From positions 124,001-188,000 of the forward strand of contig NZ_JAEKEZ010000029.1 in assembly GCF_016650815.1 (NCBI RefSeq): a stretch of DNA of 64,000 nt. Reading direction: 5' to 3'. Of this stretch, positions 1-8,790 are shown in pieces. Below the pieces are notes generated by a model, which did not search any database, was not told the DNA's origin, and saw only the letters and a list, made by a program, of their open reading frames with translations. Both the position numbers and the translations under genes were made by a program. The DNA is from Pseudomonas sp. TH31 (GTDB lineage: Bacteria > Pseudomonadota > Gammaproteobacteria > Pseudomonadales > Pseudomonadaceae). Numbering within the stretch: position 1 is the stretch's first letter; each line of letters starts with the position of its first letter.

Positions 1-86
1 GCAGCGGCATTGGCGCCTGGGTAGTAATTGATAAAGGTAGCGTCATCACGCAGACGCACACCTAGGGGCAGCTGAATCGGTTTCAT
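1..86 (-). CDS. hda: DnaA regulatory inactivator Hda (5' end only)
   Basis: Only the first 28 codons are present; the gene runs off the left edge. The N-terminus, beginning MKPIQLPLGVRLRDDATF, is the typical Pseudomonas Hda start. Hda is a DnaA-like AAA+ protein that, with the DNA-loaded beta clamp, stimulates hydrolysis of DnaA-bound ATP after initiation. The AAA+ domain lies outside the window, so the call rests on this N-terminus and on the neighbouring AI-2E permease / DUF2066 / purM order, which is conserved in Pseudomonas. Confidence 0.85.
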   Translation of the reverse strand, partial: MKPIQLPLGVRLRDDATFINYYPGANAA

Positions 87-316
87 GCTGACTGAACAGT
101 TCCAAAGGAACCGTTAGTGGCCTCTGTGTAAAGTTTGCGAAGTTTATACCCGTGAGGCAGCCCGCACAATGCAGCAGACCACAAGCAAAATCAAAGGTTT
201 GCGTTAACGCACTGGTTTTATGACAGTTTCTTTGGCGGCGCATGTGACAGCCGCGAGGGAGAAGCGGGCCAACCTGGCAAGGAACCAGGCCGACCGCCAT
301 GAGCGATCAGTCGACG

Positions 317-1390
317 TTAAAGCTCAGGTTCGTCGACGCCGCTGTACATATCCGAATCTTTATACAAATCATGCACATGGCGCACCAGCACCATGATCAC
401 CGCCGCCACCGGCAACGCCAGCAGCACGCCAGTGAAACCGAACAGCTCGCCACCGGCCAGAATCGCGAAAATCACCGCCACCGGGTGCAGGCCGATCCGG
501 TCGCCCACCAGCAACGGCGTCAACACCATGCCTTCCAGTGCCTGCCCGACCATGAACACCGCGACGATGCCGAGCATGGGGTACAAGTCGCCGTGAAACT
601 GGAACAGGCCAGCAATCAACGCCGCGCCAATCCCGATGACAAACCCCATGTACGGCACAATCGCCGCCAGACCGGCGATCAGACCGATCAACAGCCCCAA
701 CTCCAACCCGACCAGCATCAGGCCCGCCGCATAGATCACGCCCAGCGCCAGCATCACCAGCAATTGCCCGCGAACAAACGCCCCGAGCACTTCATGGCAT
801 TCGCCGGCCAGTGACACCACGCGCTCTTCGCGATCACGAGGCAACAGGCTGCGGATCTTGGCCATCATCAGATCCCAATCGCGCAGCAGGTAGAAACTCA
901 CCACCGGGATCAGCACCAGGTTGGCCAGCCAGCCGATCAGCGCCAGACTGGAAGCGGTCGCCTGGCTCAGTACCAAGCTGACAATGTCGGTGGTCTGGCC
1001 CATGTGTTCACTGATCGCAGCCTTGACCTTGTCGAACTTCCAGAAATTATCCGACAGTCCGAATTTCGATTGCGCCCACGGCAAGGCCGTGTGCTGCAAC
1101 CAATCCAGCATCTGCGGCGCCAACTCGTACAAACGGAACAACTGCTTGGCAAGCAACGGCACCAACACCAGCAGCAGCGCCGTGAAGATCAAGGTAAACA
1201 GCGCGAACACCGTCACCACGCCCCAGGTCCGAGACAGGCCAAGCTTCTCCAGCCGATCCACCAGCGGATCGAACAGATAGGCCAGCAGCAGCGCCACCAA
1301 AAATGGCGTCAGGATCGGATGCAACAGCCAGACAAACACGCAGAGCAGGACCACCCCGCCCAACCAGAACCAACGCCGCGTATCGGCCAT
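317..1390 (-). CDS. AI-2E/PerM family permease
   Basis: A 357-residue polytopic membrane protein of the AI-2E transporter (PerM/YdiK/TqsA) family. Hydrophobic segments lie near residues 7-55, 60-85, and in a cluster from about 140 to 340. The C-terminal part holds the family-typical glycine-rich stretch around LIAGLAAIVPYMGFVIGIG. I start at the ATG at 1390 (MADTRRW) because AGGGAG lies six bases upstream; an upstream in-frame TTG is possible but lacks a ribosome site. The substrate is unknown: family members include a quorum-signal exporter and Na+/H+ antiporters, so no AI-2 role is claimed. It lies 230 bp upstream of hda on the same strand. Confidence 0.88.
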   Translation of the reverse strand: MADTRRWFWLGGVVLLCVFVWLLHPILTPFLVALLLAYLFDPLVDRLEKLGLSRTWGVVTVFALFTLIFTALLLVLVPLLAKQLFRLYELAPQMLDWLQHTALPWAQSKFGLSDNFWKFDKVKAAISEHMGQTTDIVSLVLSQATASSLALIGWLANLVLIPVVSFYLLRDWDLMMAKIRSLLPRDREERVVSLAGECHEVLGAFVRGQLLVMLALGVIYAAGLMLVGLELGLLIGLIAGLAAIVPYMGFVIGIGAALIAGLFQFHGDLYPMLGIVAVFMVGQALEGMVLTPLLVGDRIGLHPVAVIFAILAGGELFGFTGVLLALPVAAVIMVLVRHVHDLYKDSDMYSGVDEPEL

Positions 1391-1428
1391 GTACAACTCC
1401 CTATGCTTCTATATAAAGAAAGAAAACC

Positions 1429-2488
1429 TTACCAACGGAATCGCAACTGCGGCACCGGCGCCTGGACCGGTGCTATCGCGGGTACCGCGCCATCGGCCGC
1501 CGGCGGAACCGGGGCGACTGGCATCGGGGCTTCACCCGCCGGCACTTCCTGCAACTTGGCCAGGGACAACTGCGCCTTTAACTGCTCGGCGCTGCCGTTA
1601 ACCCGGTAGATAATGTGATCACCGTCAACACTGACCAGATGCCCACCGAAAGGCTCCAGCAAATGCCCGAGCGCCGCGTAACGTTCCAGCGTCATGCCCT
1701 GCACTTCCAGCAACTGCTCGCTTGAAACGCCCGGCTTGACGACAAATCGCGGCGCCATGCGCTCGCTGACCGCCAGCATCACCGCATCGGCCAAGGCCGG
1801 CACATCGGCGCCCTGCACACTGCCAGCCTCTTTCTGATTGCCCAGCCACAGGTGCCACTTGGCTTGCCACTGACCGCCCTCTTCACGAGCATGCACCGCC
1901 AGCAACGCGTCGGCGCCATAGCGTTCCGACGCGTTATGCAGTGGCGCGGGGTCATTGCCTTCAAGCGTTGGCGCGGTAGCGACGAGCTGTTCGCTCAGGT
2001 CACCCAGCGGCAGACGCAACGGCAAACCACGGTGTTGTGCGGCGCGGCGCAACGGTGCCGCACTGGCCTGACCATCACCGACCAGGCTTGAGCCTTCGGT
2101 GGAATCACTCAGCCACCAGCCGAGGATCGACGGCCGATTGGCGCCCCACAGCGACAGCCCGGCACGACGCAGTGCCTGCTCGGTGGTCGCCGGGTCGAAA
2201 TCGACCTTCAGCACTTCCGGCGGTCCCGCATCAAAGCCGTACTGGCTGATGATTTGTTGCGGGTCCTTGCGGATCGCCGCCAGCCCCGGATTCTGTGGCG
2301 CCTTCGGATCACCGGTCAGGCGCAACACCAGCGTATCCAGCGCCGCCTGGGTCGCTTGATCGCGCACCTCCGCGCTTTGACCACTGACCGGTTGACGGAC
2401 CTGATAAAGGTTTTTCACGGTTTCGGCATGACTCGCCAGGCTGACCAGAGACAAACAGCCCGCAAATAGATAGCTGGAAAAAACGCAT
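1429..2488 (-). CDS. DUF2066 exported protein, apparent frameshift at codon 3-4
   Basis: DUF2066 protein, function unknown, usually found between purM and the AI-2E permease in Pseudomonas. The main reading frame carries a secretion signal core (SYLFAGCLSLVSLASHA) followed by a mature domain of about 330 residues and a Pro/Ala-rich tail. No good start exists in this frame. The expected ATG at 2488, preceded by AGGA at 7-base spacing, lies one frame away and would read MRFF. Removing one base from the T6 run (A6 at 2478-2483 on the plus strand) joins that start directly to the signal peptide. The open frame otherwise extends back to 2607 without a recognisable start or signal. Either the homopolymer is misread or the 5' end is mutated. 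Family assignment is good; start and intactness are uncertain. Confidence 0.75.
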
Positions 2489-2869
2489 GGAAGATTCCTG
2501 ACGACAAGAGCGGCTGGAACTGGCCGCATGAAGATATTGAGCAAGGCTGTGACCATCGCCCCGCACAAAACATTCACCCGGCCTCGATAAGTTTTTGGCA
2601 CTGTCATAACGATAGACGGTTAATAGGGATACCTTATACAGCTATGAGAGACGTCACTCACTGGGGCAATAATGGTTTTTTCAGCCGATATGCCCCTGCC
2701 GTCGGCGCGAGGATGGCCGCTGCCTCTCAAGCCTGATAAAATCGCGCGCCTTCGCAGACCGGCAACAGCCGGGCACCCTGAAATTCGCGCAAGGCACTCG
2801 CCCTCGTTTGTTTCGGCGGTCCCACTGGACTCGGTCGTTACCCCTGAATCCCCCCTAAAGGCCTGGATC
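2489..2869. other. Divergent intergenic region, DUF2066 / purM
   Basis: About 380 bases separate the likely start of the DUF2066 gene from purM. The stretch should hold both promoters. AT-rich candidates around 2625-2640 (ATACCTTATACA) and 2737-2745 (TGATAAAAT) are weak matches and I do not assign a transcription start. The reading frame of the DUF2066 gene stays open into this region as far as 2607, but there it has no codon context or ribosome site typical of a gene. Confidence 0.4.
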
Positions 2870-3928
2870 ATGAGCAAGCAACCCTCCCTGAGCTACAAGG
2901 ACGCCGGTGTAGACATCGACGCCGGTGAAGCATTGGTCGAACGCATCAAGAGCGTCGCCAAGCGCACTGCGCGCCCGGAAGTCATGGGCGGCCTGGGCGG
3001 TTTTGGCGCCCTCTGCGAAATCCCGGCCGGCTACAAGCAGCCAGTGCTGGTTTCCGGTACTGACGGCGTCGGCACCAAGCTGCGCCTGGCGCTGAACCTG
3101 AACAAACACGACAGCATCGGCATCGACCTGGTCGCCATGTGCGTCAACGATCTGGTGGTGTGCGGCGCCGAGCCGCTGTTCTTCCTCGACTACTACGCTA
3201 CCGGCAAACTGAATGTCGAAACCGCGACCCAGGTCGTGACCGGCATCGGCGCTGGCTGCGAACTGTCCGGCTGCTCCCTGGTCGGCGGTGAAACCGCTGA
3301 AATGCCTGGCATGTACGAAGGCGAAGACTACGACCTGGCCGGCTTCTGTGTCGGCGTCGTGGAAAAATCCGAAATCATCGACGGCTCCAAAGTCGCTGCC
3401 GGCGATGCCCTGCTCGCCCTGCCGTCTTCCGGCCCGCACTCCAACGGCTACTCGCTGATCCGCAAGATCATCGAAGTGTCCGGTGCAGACATCGAAAACA
3501 TCCAGCTCGACGGCAAACCGCTGACCGACTTGCTGATGGCCCCGACCCGTATCTACGTGAAGCCGCTGCTCAAGCTGATCAAGGAAACCGGCGCCGTCAA
3601 AGCCATGGCCCACATCACCGGTGGTGGCCTGCTCGACAACATCCCGCGCGTTCTGCCAAAAGGCGCTCAAGCGGTGGTTGACGTGGCAAGCTGGACTCGC
3701 CCGTCCGTGTTCGACTGGCTGCAAGAGAAAGGCAACGTCGACGAGAACGAAATGCACCGCGTGCTGAACTGCGGCGTCGGCATGGTTATCTGCGTTGCTC
3801 AAGAGCACGTTGAAACCGCTCTGAACGTTCTGCGTGAAGCCGGCGAGCAGCCATGGGTCATCGGTCAGATCTCCACCGCTGCCGAAGGCGCGGCTCAGGT
3901 TGAACTGAAGAACCTCAAGGCTCATTAA
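2870..3928 (+). CDS. purM: Phosphoribosylformylglycinamidine cyclo-ligase
   Basis: AIR synthetase: ATP-dependent closure of FGAM to 5-aminoimidazole ribonucleotide, step five of de novo purine synthesis in the cytoplasm. The protein has 352 residues, the normal length. It shows the GTDGVGTK loop at 63-70, the CVNDLVVCGAEPLFFLDY segment at 91-108 that builds the ATP/FGAM site, and GGGLLDNIPRVLP near residue 250. I start at ATG 2870 (MSKQPSLSYKDAG), matching the family; an in-frame ATG at 2672 would add 66 residues unlike PurM. The stop overlaps the purN start by one base (TAATG), so the two genes are translationally coupled. Confidence 0.97.
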   Translation: MSKQPSLSYKDAGVDIDAGEALVERIKSVAKRTARPEVMGGLGGFGALCEIPAGYKQPVLVSGTDGVGTKLRLALNLNKHDSIGIDLVAMCVNDLVVCGAEPLFFLDYYATGKLNVETATQVVTGIGAGCELSGCSLVGGETAEMPGMYEGEDYDLAGFCVGVVEKSEIIDGSKVAAGDALLALPSSGPHSNGYSLIRKIIEVSGADIENIQLDGKPLTDLLMAPTRIYVKPLLKLIKETGAVKAMAHITGGGLLDNIPRVLPKGAQAVVDVASWTRPSVFDWLQEKGNVDENEMHRVLNCGVGMVICVAQEHVETALNVLREAGEQPWVIGQISTAAEGAAQVELKNLKAH

Positions 3929-4578
3929 TGTCCGCCACCTGTGATGTCGTGGTGCTGCTCTCCGGCACCGGCAGTAACTTGCAGGCCTTGATCGACAGCA
4001 CGCGGACCGGCGACAGCCCGGCCCGCATTGCTGCGGTGATTTCCAACCGCGCCGACGCCTACGGCCTGCAACGCGCCAGGGAGGCGGGTATCGACACCCG
4101 CGCCCTGGATCACAAGGCATTCGAGGGCCGCGAGGCCTTCGATGCCGCACTGATCGAACTGATCGACGCCTTCAATCCCAAACTCGTGGTACTCGCCGGT
4201 TTCATGCGCATTCTCAGCGCTGACTTCGTGCGGCACTACCAGGGTCGCCTGCTCAACATCCATCCCTCGCTGCTACCCAAATACAAAGGGTTACACACTC
4301 ATCAGCGCGCGCTGGAGGCCGGCGACACCGAGCACGGCTGCTCCGTGCACTTCGTCACCGAGGAACTCGATGGCGGACCACTGGTCGTACAGGCAGTAAT
4401 ACCGGTAGAGTTGCACGATACGCCGCAGAGCCTGGCTCAGCGGGTACACGTTCAGGAACACCTGATCTACCCGATGGCCGTACGCTGGTTTGCCGAAGGT
4501 CGTTTATCACTCGGCGAACAAGGTGCTTTACTGGATGAAAAGTTACTCGCGGCCAGCGGCCACTTGATTCGAACCTAG
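3928..4578 (+). CDS. purN: Phosphoribosylglycinamide formyltransferase
   Basis: GAR transformylase 1: transfers the formyl group of 10-formyl-THF to GAR, step three of purine synthesis. The 216-residue protein carries SGTGSNLQALI near 12-22 for phosphate binding and NIHPSLLP at 110-117. The catalytic Asn110, His112 and Asp148 (in DGG) correspond to E. coli Asn106, His108 and Asp144. It overlaps the purM stop by one base and ends 8 bases before the DUF3108 gene, so the three genes probably form one transcript. Confidence 0.97.
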   Translation: MSATCDVVVLLSGTGSNLQALIDSTRTGDSPARIAAVISNRADAYGLQRAREAGIDTRALDHKAFEGREAFDAALIELIDAFNPKLVVLAGFMRILSADFVRHYQGRLLNIHPSLLPKYKGLHTHQRALEAGDTEHGCSVHFVTEELDGGPLVVQAVIPVELHDTPQSLAQRVHVQEHLIYPMAVRWFAEGRLSLGEQGALLDEKLLAASGHLIRT

Positions 4579-4586
4579 GAGATTTT

Positions 4587-5300
4587 ATGCGTCGCGCCCT
4601 GCTCTTCGCTTGTGCTCTGTTCGCCCTGCCTCTGGCACAGGCTTCAGACCTTCAACCGTTCTCCGCCAGCTACACCGCCGACTGGAAACAACTTCCAATG
4701 AGCGGCACCGCGGAACGCAGCCTGACCAAGGAAGCGAACGGCGTCTGGAGACTCAGCTTCAAGGCATCGATGATGATTGCCAGCCTGAATGAAGAAAGCA
4801 CCCTGACCCTGGACAAGGACACCTTGCTGCCCCAGTCCTACCACTTCGAACGTGGCGGCCTGGGCAAAGCCAAGAAAGCCGACCTGGACTTCGACTGGAC
4901 CACCAAAATGGTCACCGGCACTGATCGTGGAGACCCGGTCAAGGTTCCGCTGAACCGTGGCATGGTCGACAAATCCACCTACCAGCTTGCTCTTCAGCAT
5001 GACGTGGCAGCCGGCAAGAAAAGCATGAGCTATCAGGTGGTCGATGGCGGTGATGTCGATACCTATGACTTCCGCGTACTGGGTTCGGAAAAGGTCGACA
5101 CCAAGGCCGGCCAGATCGATGCGATCAAGGTCGAGCGCGTGCGCGACCCAACACAAACCAAGCGCACCACCGTCATGTGGTTCGCCAAGGACTGGGATTA
5201 CCTGCTGGTCCGCCTGCAACAGGTTGAAACCGACGGCAAGGAGTACAACATCATGCTCCTGGACGGCACGGTCAACGGCAAGGCGGTCAAAGGCAGCTGA
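4587..5300 (+). CDS. DUF3108 domain-containing exported protein
   Basis: A 237-residue protein with a clear signal peptide (MRRALLFACALFALPLAQA, cleavage after residue 19) and a DUF3108 body, predicted beta-rich and periplasmic. GGAG lies five bases before the ATG. The function of the family is not established. It follows purN by 8 bases, an arrangement common in Pseudomonas, and is followed by a strong terminator, so it looks like the last gene of a purMN operon. The body has no Cys and no obvious catalytic motif. Confidence 0.85.
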   Translation: MRRALLFACALFALPLAQASDLQPFSASYTADWKQLPMSGTAERSLTKEANGVWRLSFKASMMIASLNEESTLTLDKDTLLPQSYHFERGGLGKAKKADLDFDWTTKMVTGTDRGDPVKVPLNRGMVDKSTYQLALQHDVAAGKKSMSYQVVDGGDVDTYDFRVLGSEKVDTKAGQIDAIKVERVRDPTQTKRTTVMWFAKDWDYLLVRLQQVETDGKEYNIMLLDGTVNGKAVKGS

Positions 5301-5314
5301 TCCGGTTCAACACG

Positions 5315-5344
5315 AAAAGCCCCGCAAATGCGGGGCTTTTTTTT
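5315..5344 (+). terminator. Rho-independent terminator after purMN-DUF3108
   Basis: AAAAGCCCCGC and GCGGGGCTTTT form an 11-bp stem around AAAT, followed by an unbroken T run. It lies 15 bases past the DUF3108 stop. Confidence 0.9.
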
Positions 5345-5431
5345 AAATCAAAAGATCGCAGCCTGCGGCAGCTCCTACATTGGAATGCGGTCTCCTGTAG
5401 GAGCTGCCGCAGGCTGCGATCTTTTGATCTT
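5345..5431. repeat. REP doublet (REPIN-like), GATCGCAGCC family
   Basis: Two inverted copies (about 5345-5379 and 5396-5431) of the GATCGCAGCCTGCGGCAGC unit, ending in GATCAAAAGATC-like tips, separated by 16 bases. It lies between the convergent DUF3108 and chemotaxis genes. This is the 'family A' element that recurs in the window. Confidence 0.85.
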
Positions 5432-5438
5432 TCGCAAA

Positions 5439-7064
5439 TCAGACCGAAAACCGCGCCACCATGGTGTTCAAATCCACCGCCAACCGCGACAACTCCTGAC
5501 TCGCCGCACTGGTCTGGTTCGCCCCCGCCGAGGTCTGCAACGCCAGGTCACGGATATTCATCAGGTTGCGATCCACTTCCCGCGCGACTGCCGCCTGCTC
5601 CTCCGAGGCGCTGGCGATGACGATGTTGCGCTCGTTGATCAAGGTGAACGCCGAGGCAATCTCCTCCAGCGCAACGCCCGCTGCTTTCGCCACTTCCAGG
5701 GTCGAGCGCGCCCGGCTATTGCTCTGCTGCATCGAGCTGACGGCTGAGTCGGTGCCCTGCTGGATACCGCTGATCATCTGCTCGATTTCCTGGGTCGATT
5801 GCTGAGTCCGGTGGGCCAGCGCCCGCACTTCATCCGCCACCACGGCAAAACCGCGCCCGGCATTGCCGGCACGCGCCGCTTCAATCGCCGCGTTCAAGGC
5901 CAGCAGATTGGTCTGCTCGGCGATCGAGCGAATCACATCCAATACCTTGCTGATGCCGTAGACCTTCCGCGCCAGATCCTCGACCTGGGTCGCATTGGCG
6001 GTGACATCATCCGCCAGGGACTCAATCGACAGCACCGTCTGACGCACTTGTTCACGACCATGCTGGGCGATCCGGTCAGACTCCCGGGACGCTTGCGAGG
6101 TCGCTACAGCGTTGCTCGCCACCTCTTCCACCGCCGCCGTCATCTGATTGACCGCCGTGGCGGCCTGCTCGATCTCCAGGCTCTGCTGATGCAAGCCCCG
6201 GGTGGCGTCCTCAGTGACACAACTGAGTTCTTCCGAGGCCGACGCCAATTGGCTGGAGGAATCGGAAATCCGCCGAATAGTCTCCCGCAGGCTTTGCTGC
6301 ATGCTCTTGAGCGCGTGCAACAGCCGCGCCGGTTCGTCTTTGCCGGTAATGCTGATGTCGCCGGTCAGATCGCCGCCCGCCACCACCTCAGCCACCCGCA
6401 ACGACTGGGACAAGGGCAAGACGATGCTGCGGGTCAGCAGCAAGGCCAGGCCGATGGTCATCAGTGCCGCAATCGCGACCATCACCCCGACCCAGACCCG
6501 CGAACTACTGAATACCCGACGCGCCGCCTCGGTCGCCAGGTTGGCGTTATGTTTATTCAGCTCCACCAGGGTTTTGAGGGTGACAGCGATTTCATCGGCC
6601 AGCGGGCTCATCTCGCCATTGACGATGACCGCCGCAGCGTCGACCTGCCCTTGGGCAGACAGGGTCATCACCTGCCCCTGAAACTGCAGGTACCGTTGTT
6701 CAGACATTTTGAAGCGATCAAACAGCGAGCGCTCCTCCGGCAGCACGATCAGCGCGTTATAGCGCTGTTGCGCCTCGCCCAGCGTGCCTTTGAGCTCATT
6801 GAGTTTGCTGACATTCTGGGCCAGCGCCTGGGGATCGCGGTTAATCAGCAGGCGCATGGTCAGGGCACGCAGGCGCAGCATGTCCTGGCTCATCTCACCC
6901 ACGGCCATCACGCTGGGCAACCAGTTGTTGTCGACCTGATCGGACTCGGCGCGCATGTTCGCCATCTGTTGCAGGGCGAACGCCCCCAACCCGAACACCA
7001 TCAACGCCAGCAGGCCAAAACCCAGCCCCGCGCGCGGCGCAATATTGAGACTTCGGATACTCAT
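5439..7064 (-). CDS. Methyl-accepting chemotaxis protein (4-helix-bundle sensor)
   Basis: A 541-residue transducer. TM1 lies near residues 13-33, a roughly 155-residue periplasmic helical domain of 4HB_MCP type follows, TM2 lies near 190-212, then HAMP and a long cytoplasmic signalling coiled coil. The hairpin tip, which contacts CheA and CheW, reads EQTNLLALNAAIEAARAG and continues into GRGFAVVADEVRALA. I start at ATG 7064 (MSIRSLNI), which has AAGGAA upstream; an in-frame TTG further up is less likely. The C-terminus lacks an obvious NWETF-like CheR tether. The ligand cannot be told from sequence. It is monocistronic. Confidence 0.93.
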   Translation of the reverse strand: MSIRSLNIAPRAGLGFGLLALMVFGLGAFALQQMANMRAESDQVDNNWLPSVMAVGEMSQDMLRLRALTMRLLINRDPQALAQNVSKLNELKGTLGEAQQRYNALIVLPEERSLFDRFKMSEQRYLQFQGQVMTLSAQGQVDAAAVIVNGEMSPLADEIAVTLKTLVELNKHNANLATEAARRVFSSSRVWVGVMVAIAALMTIGLALLLTRSIVLPLSQSLRVAEVVAGGDLTGDISITGKDEPARLLHALKSMQQSLRETIRRISDSSSQLASASEELSCVTEDATRGLHQQSLEIEQAATAVNQMTAAVEEVASNAVATSQASRESDRIAQHGREQVRQTVLSIESLADDVTANATQVEDLARKVYGISKVLDVIRSIAEQTNLLALNAAIEAARAGNAGRGFAVVADEVRALAHRTQQSTQEIEQMISGIQQGTDSAVSSMQQSNSRARSTLEVAKAAGVALEEIASAFTLINERNIVIASASEEQAAVAREVDRNLMNIRDLALQTSAGANQTSAASQELSRLAVDLNTMVARFSV

Positions 7065-7384
7065 TGCTCTGGTTCCTTCCAATTAGGCACTGCATATCCC
7101 TGCAGCGGGTTGCTTTAGACGGTATCGGCCCACAGAAATTTTGCGTAAGACCAAAACGTGATATCAAAACGCCTTGCTACTTCGATCATTGGGCGGTAAC
7201 GGTTCAGCCGGGCAAAGCAAAATCAAAAGATCGTCCGAACGCGGCCCGAGCCTTCGGCAGCTCCTACGCGCCTGTGCGCTGCCAGGCTGCGATCTTTTTG
7301 GGAACGCGTCACAGCACGCATGCTCTATACCTTCAGGGTCCATTTTTGATCGAATGACTTTTCCTACTGCCGATGAGGTTTCCC
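7065..7384. other. Divergent intergenic region with a REP doublet
   Basis: This separates the chemotaxis gene from the OsmC gene. Most of its middle (7219-7299) is a family-A REP doublet with diverged arms (AAAATCAAAAGATCG and its partner GATCTTTTT). I see no strong promoter and no coding frame with a ribosome site. Confidence 0.6.
7219..7299. repeat. REP doublet, family A (diverged arms)
   Basis: The left arm carries the CGTCCGAACGCGGCCCGAGC variant followed by CTTCGGCAGCTCCTAC. The right arm is a shorter GCTGCCAGGCTGCGATC. The arms pair imperfectly, suggesting an old copy. Confidence 0.7.
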
Positions 7385-7801
7385 ATGACTGTTACCGTCA
7401 ATACTGTTTCCAGCGAAGGCTTTCGTCACAGCGTCCAGATCGACGACCACGAACTGTTTGCCGATGTGCCCACCTCCGCCGGCGGCGAAGGCTCGGCGCC
7501 GGAGCCTCACGACTACTTCGACGCGGCGCTCGGTGCCTGCAAGGCCCTGACCCTGAAGCTGTACGCCAAGAAGAAGGACATCCCGCTGACCGGCGTTACG
7601 GTCGAGGTCAAACGCGACAACAGCGAGGAGCAGAAAGGCAAATACGCCCTGCACGTCAAACTGACCCTCAAGGGTGTACTCACTGACGCCCAGCGCGAAG
7701 AGCTGCACCGCGTGGCTGACCGTTGCCCGGTTCACAAACTGATGACCACCACCGAGGTCAGCATCGAGACCCACCTGTCCGAAGGCGCCTTCAGCCAATA
7801 G
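7385..7801 (+). CDS. OsmC family peroxiredoxin-like protein
   Basis: A 138-residue OsmC/Ohr-fold protein. The two cysteines expected of a thiol peroxidase are present: Cys52 in LGACKALTLKLY and Cys114 in DRCPVHKL. Family members reduce organic hydroperoxides, usually with lipoyl or small-thiol donors. This short form resembles the YhfA/OsmC-like branch rather than Ohr, so the substrate is uncertain. I start at ATG 7385, which has GAGG six bases upstream; the ATG at 7373 overlaps that ribosome site. No obvious operon partner; pirin follows 61 bases later on the same strand. Confidence 0.88.
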   Translation: MTVTVNTVSSEGFRHSVQIDDHELFADVPTSAGGEGSAPEPHDYFDAALGACKALTLKLYAKKKDIPLTGVTVEVKRDNSEEQKGKYALHVKLTLKGVLTDAQREELHRVADRCPVHKLMTTTEVSIETHLSEGAFSQ

Positions 7802-7862
7802 CGGCAAGGGCCGTGCAAGCGGGTTATGCTCCACGCATTACCCGCTCAGCCTGGAATGCAGC

Positions 7863-8723
7863 ATGAACACTCCGCTCGTGATCAGCCCCCGCGCCGAAGA
7901 TGTCGAAGGCCAACCGATTCTTCGCCCGTTGCCGTCAGCCAAATGCCGCAGCGTCGGGCCTTTCGTGTTTTTCGACCACATGCTCGAAACCCGTTATCCA
8001 CCGGGCAAAGGCATGAACATCCGACAACACCCGCACATTGGTCTGTCGACCCTCACCTATTTGTTCCAGGGGCAGATCCAGCACAAGGACAGCCTCGGTT
8101 CCGATCAGGTGGTGGATACCGGCGACGTGAGCTGGATGACAGCGGGCAGCGCGATTGCCCACGTTGAACGCACCCCTGAGACGCTGAAAAATAGCGGCTT
8201 CACGATGCACGGCGTGCAGATCTGGCTCGCCTCGCCCAAAGATCATGAGCAAGGTCCGGGGCACTACAGCCATCACCCGGCGTCCACGCTACCGGTCAGC
8301 GATAACCTCGGCGTGAAGATCCGGATGATTGCCGGGACAGGCTTTTGCCTGGAATCGCCGGTACCGGTGCTTTCTCCTACGCTGTACGCCGAATTGAACC
8401 TGCAAACCGCGACGACATTGCTGATTCCGACCGAGCATGAAGAACGCGCACTGTATGTACTGGATGGCGAGGCGCAACTCGACGGCGAGCCGGTAGAACC
8501 GCATTCGCTGGTGGTGTTGCCGGTCGGGGAAGAGATGACGCTGTTTGCCGAGAGCGACTGCCACGCCGTGTTGTTCGGCGGTGCGCCGCTGGATGGGCCA
8601 CGGCGGATCAACTGGAATTTTGTGGCGAGTGATCCGGCGGCCATTGACGAGGCTCGGCGGCGCTGGGCGGCCGGGGATTGGCCGACGGTGCCGGGGGAAA
8701 GTGAGCGGATCGAGTTGCCTTAG
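7863..8723 (+). CDS. Pirin family protein
   Basis: A 286-residue bicupin. The N-terminal cupin holds the metal-binding pattern IRQHPHIGLSTLTYLF and the later His/Glu (AHVERTPE), as in human pirin and E. coli YhhW, where Fe(II) is bound and quercetinase activity has been shown for some members. The C-terminal pirin_C domain spans roughly residues 170-280. Its role in Pseudomonas is not settled. It follows the OsmC gene closely enough for co-transcription, which would suit an oxidative-stress setting, but that is an inference. Confidence 0.9.
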   Translation: MNTPLVISPRAEDVEGQPILRPLPSAKCRSVGPFVFFDHMLETRYPPGKGMNIRQHPHIGLSTLTYLFQGQIQHKDSLGSDQVVDTGDVSWMTAGSAIAHVERTPETLKNSGFTMHGVQIWLASPKDHEQGPGHYSHHPASTLPVSDNLGVKIRMIAGTGFCLESPVPVLSPTLYAELNLQTATTLLIPTEHEERALYVLDGEAQLDGEPVEPHSLVVLPVGEEMTLFAESDCHAVLFGGAPLDGPRRINWNFVASDPAAIDEARRRWAAGDWPTVPGESERIELP

Positions 8724-8727
8724 GGCA

Positions 8728-8782
8728 AAAATCAAAAGATCGTCCGAAGGCTCGGGCCGCGTTCGGACGATCTTTTGATCTT
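8728..8782. repeat. REP hairpin, family A CGTCCGAA variant
   Basis: A compact near-perfect hairpin: AATCAAAAGATCGTCCGAA pairs with TTCGGACGATCTTTTGATC across GGCTCGGGCCGCG. It lies between the convergent pirin and dienelactone hydrolase genes and could also act as a terminator. Confidence 0.8.
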
Positions 8783-8790
8783 AAGGGCGA

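Noticed and set aside
46..300. 84-codon minus-strand frame at the left edge
   Set aside because: It overlaps the hda start in another frame, and its composition is not protein-like.
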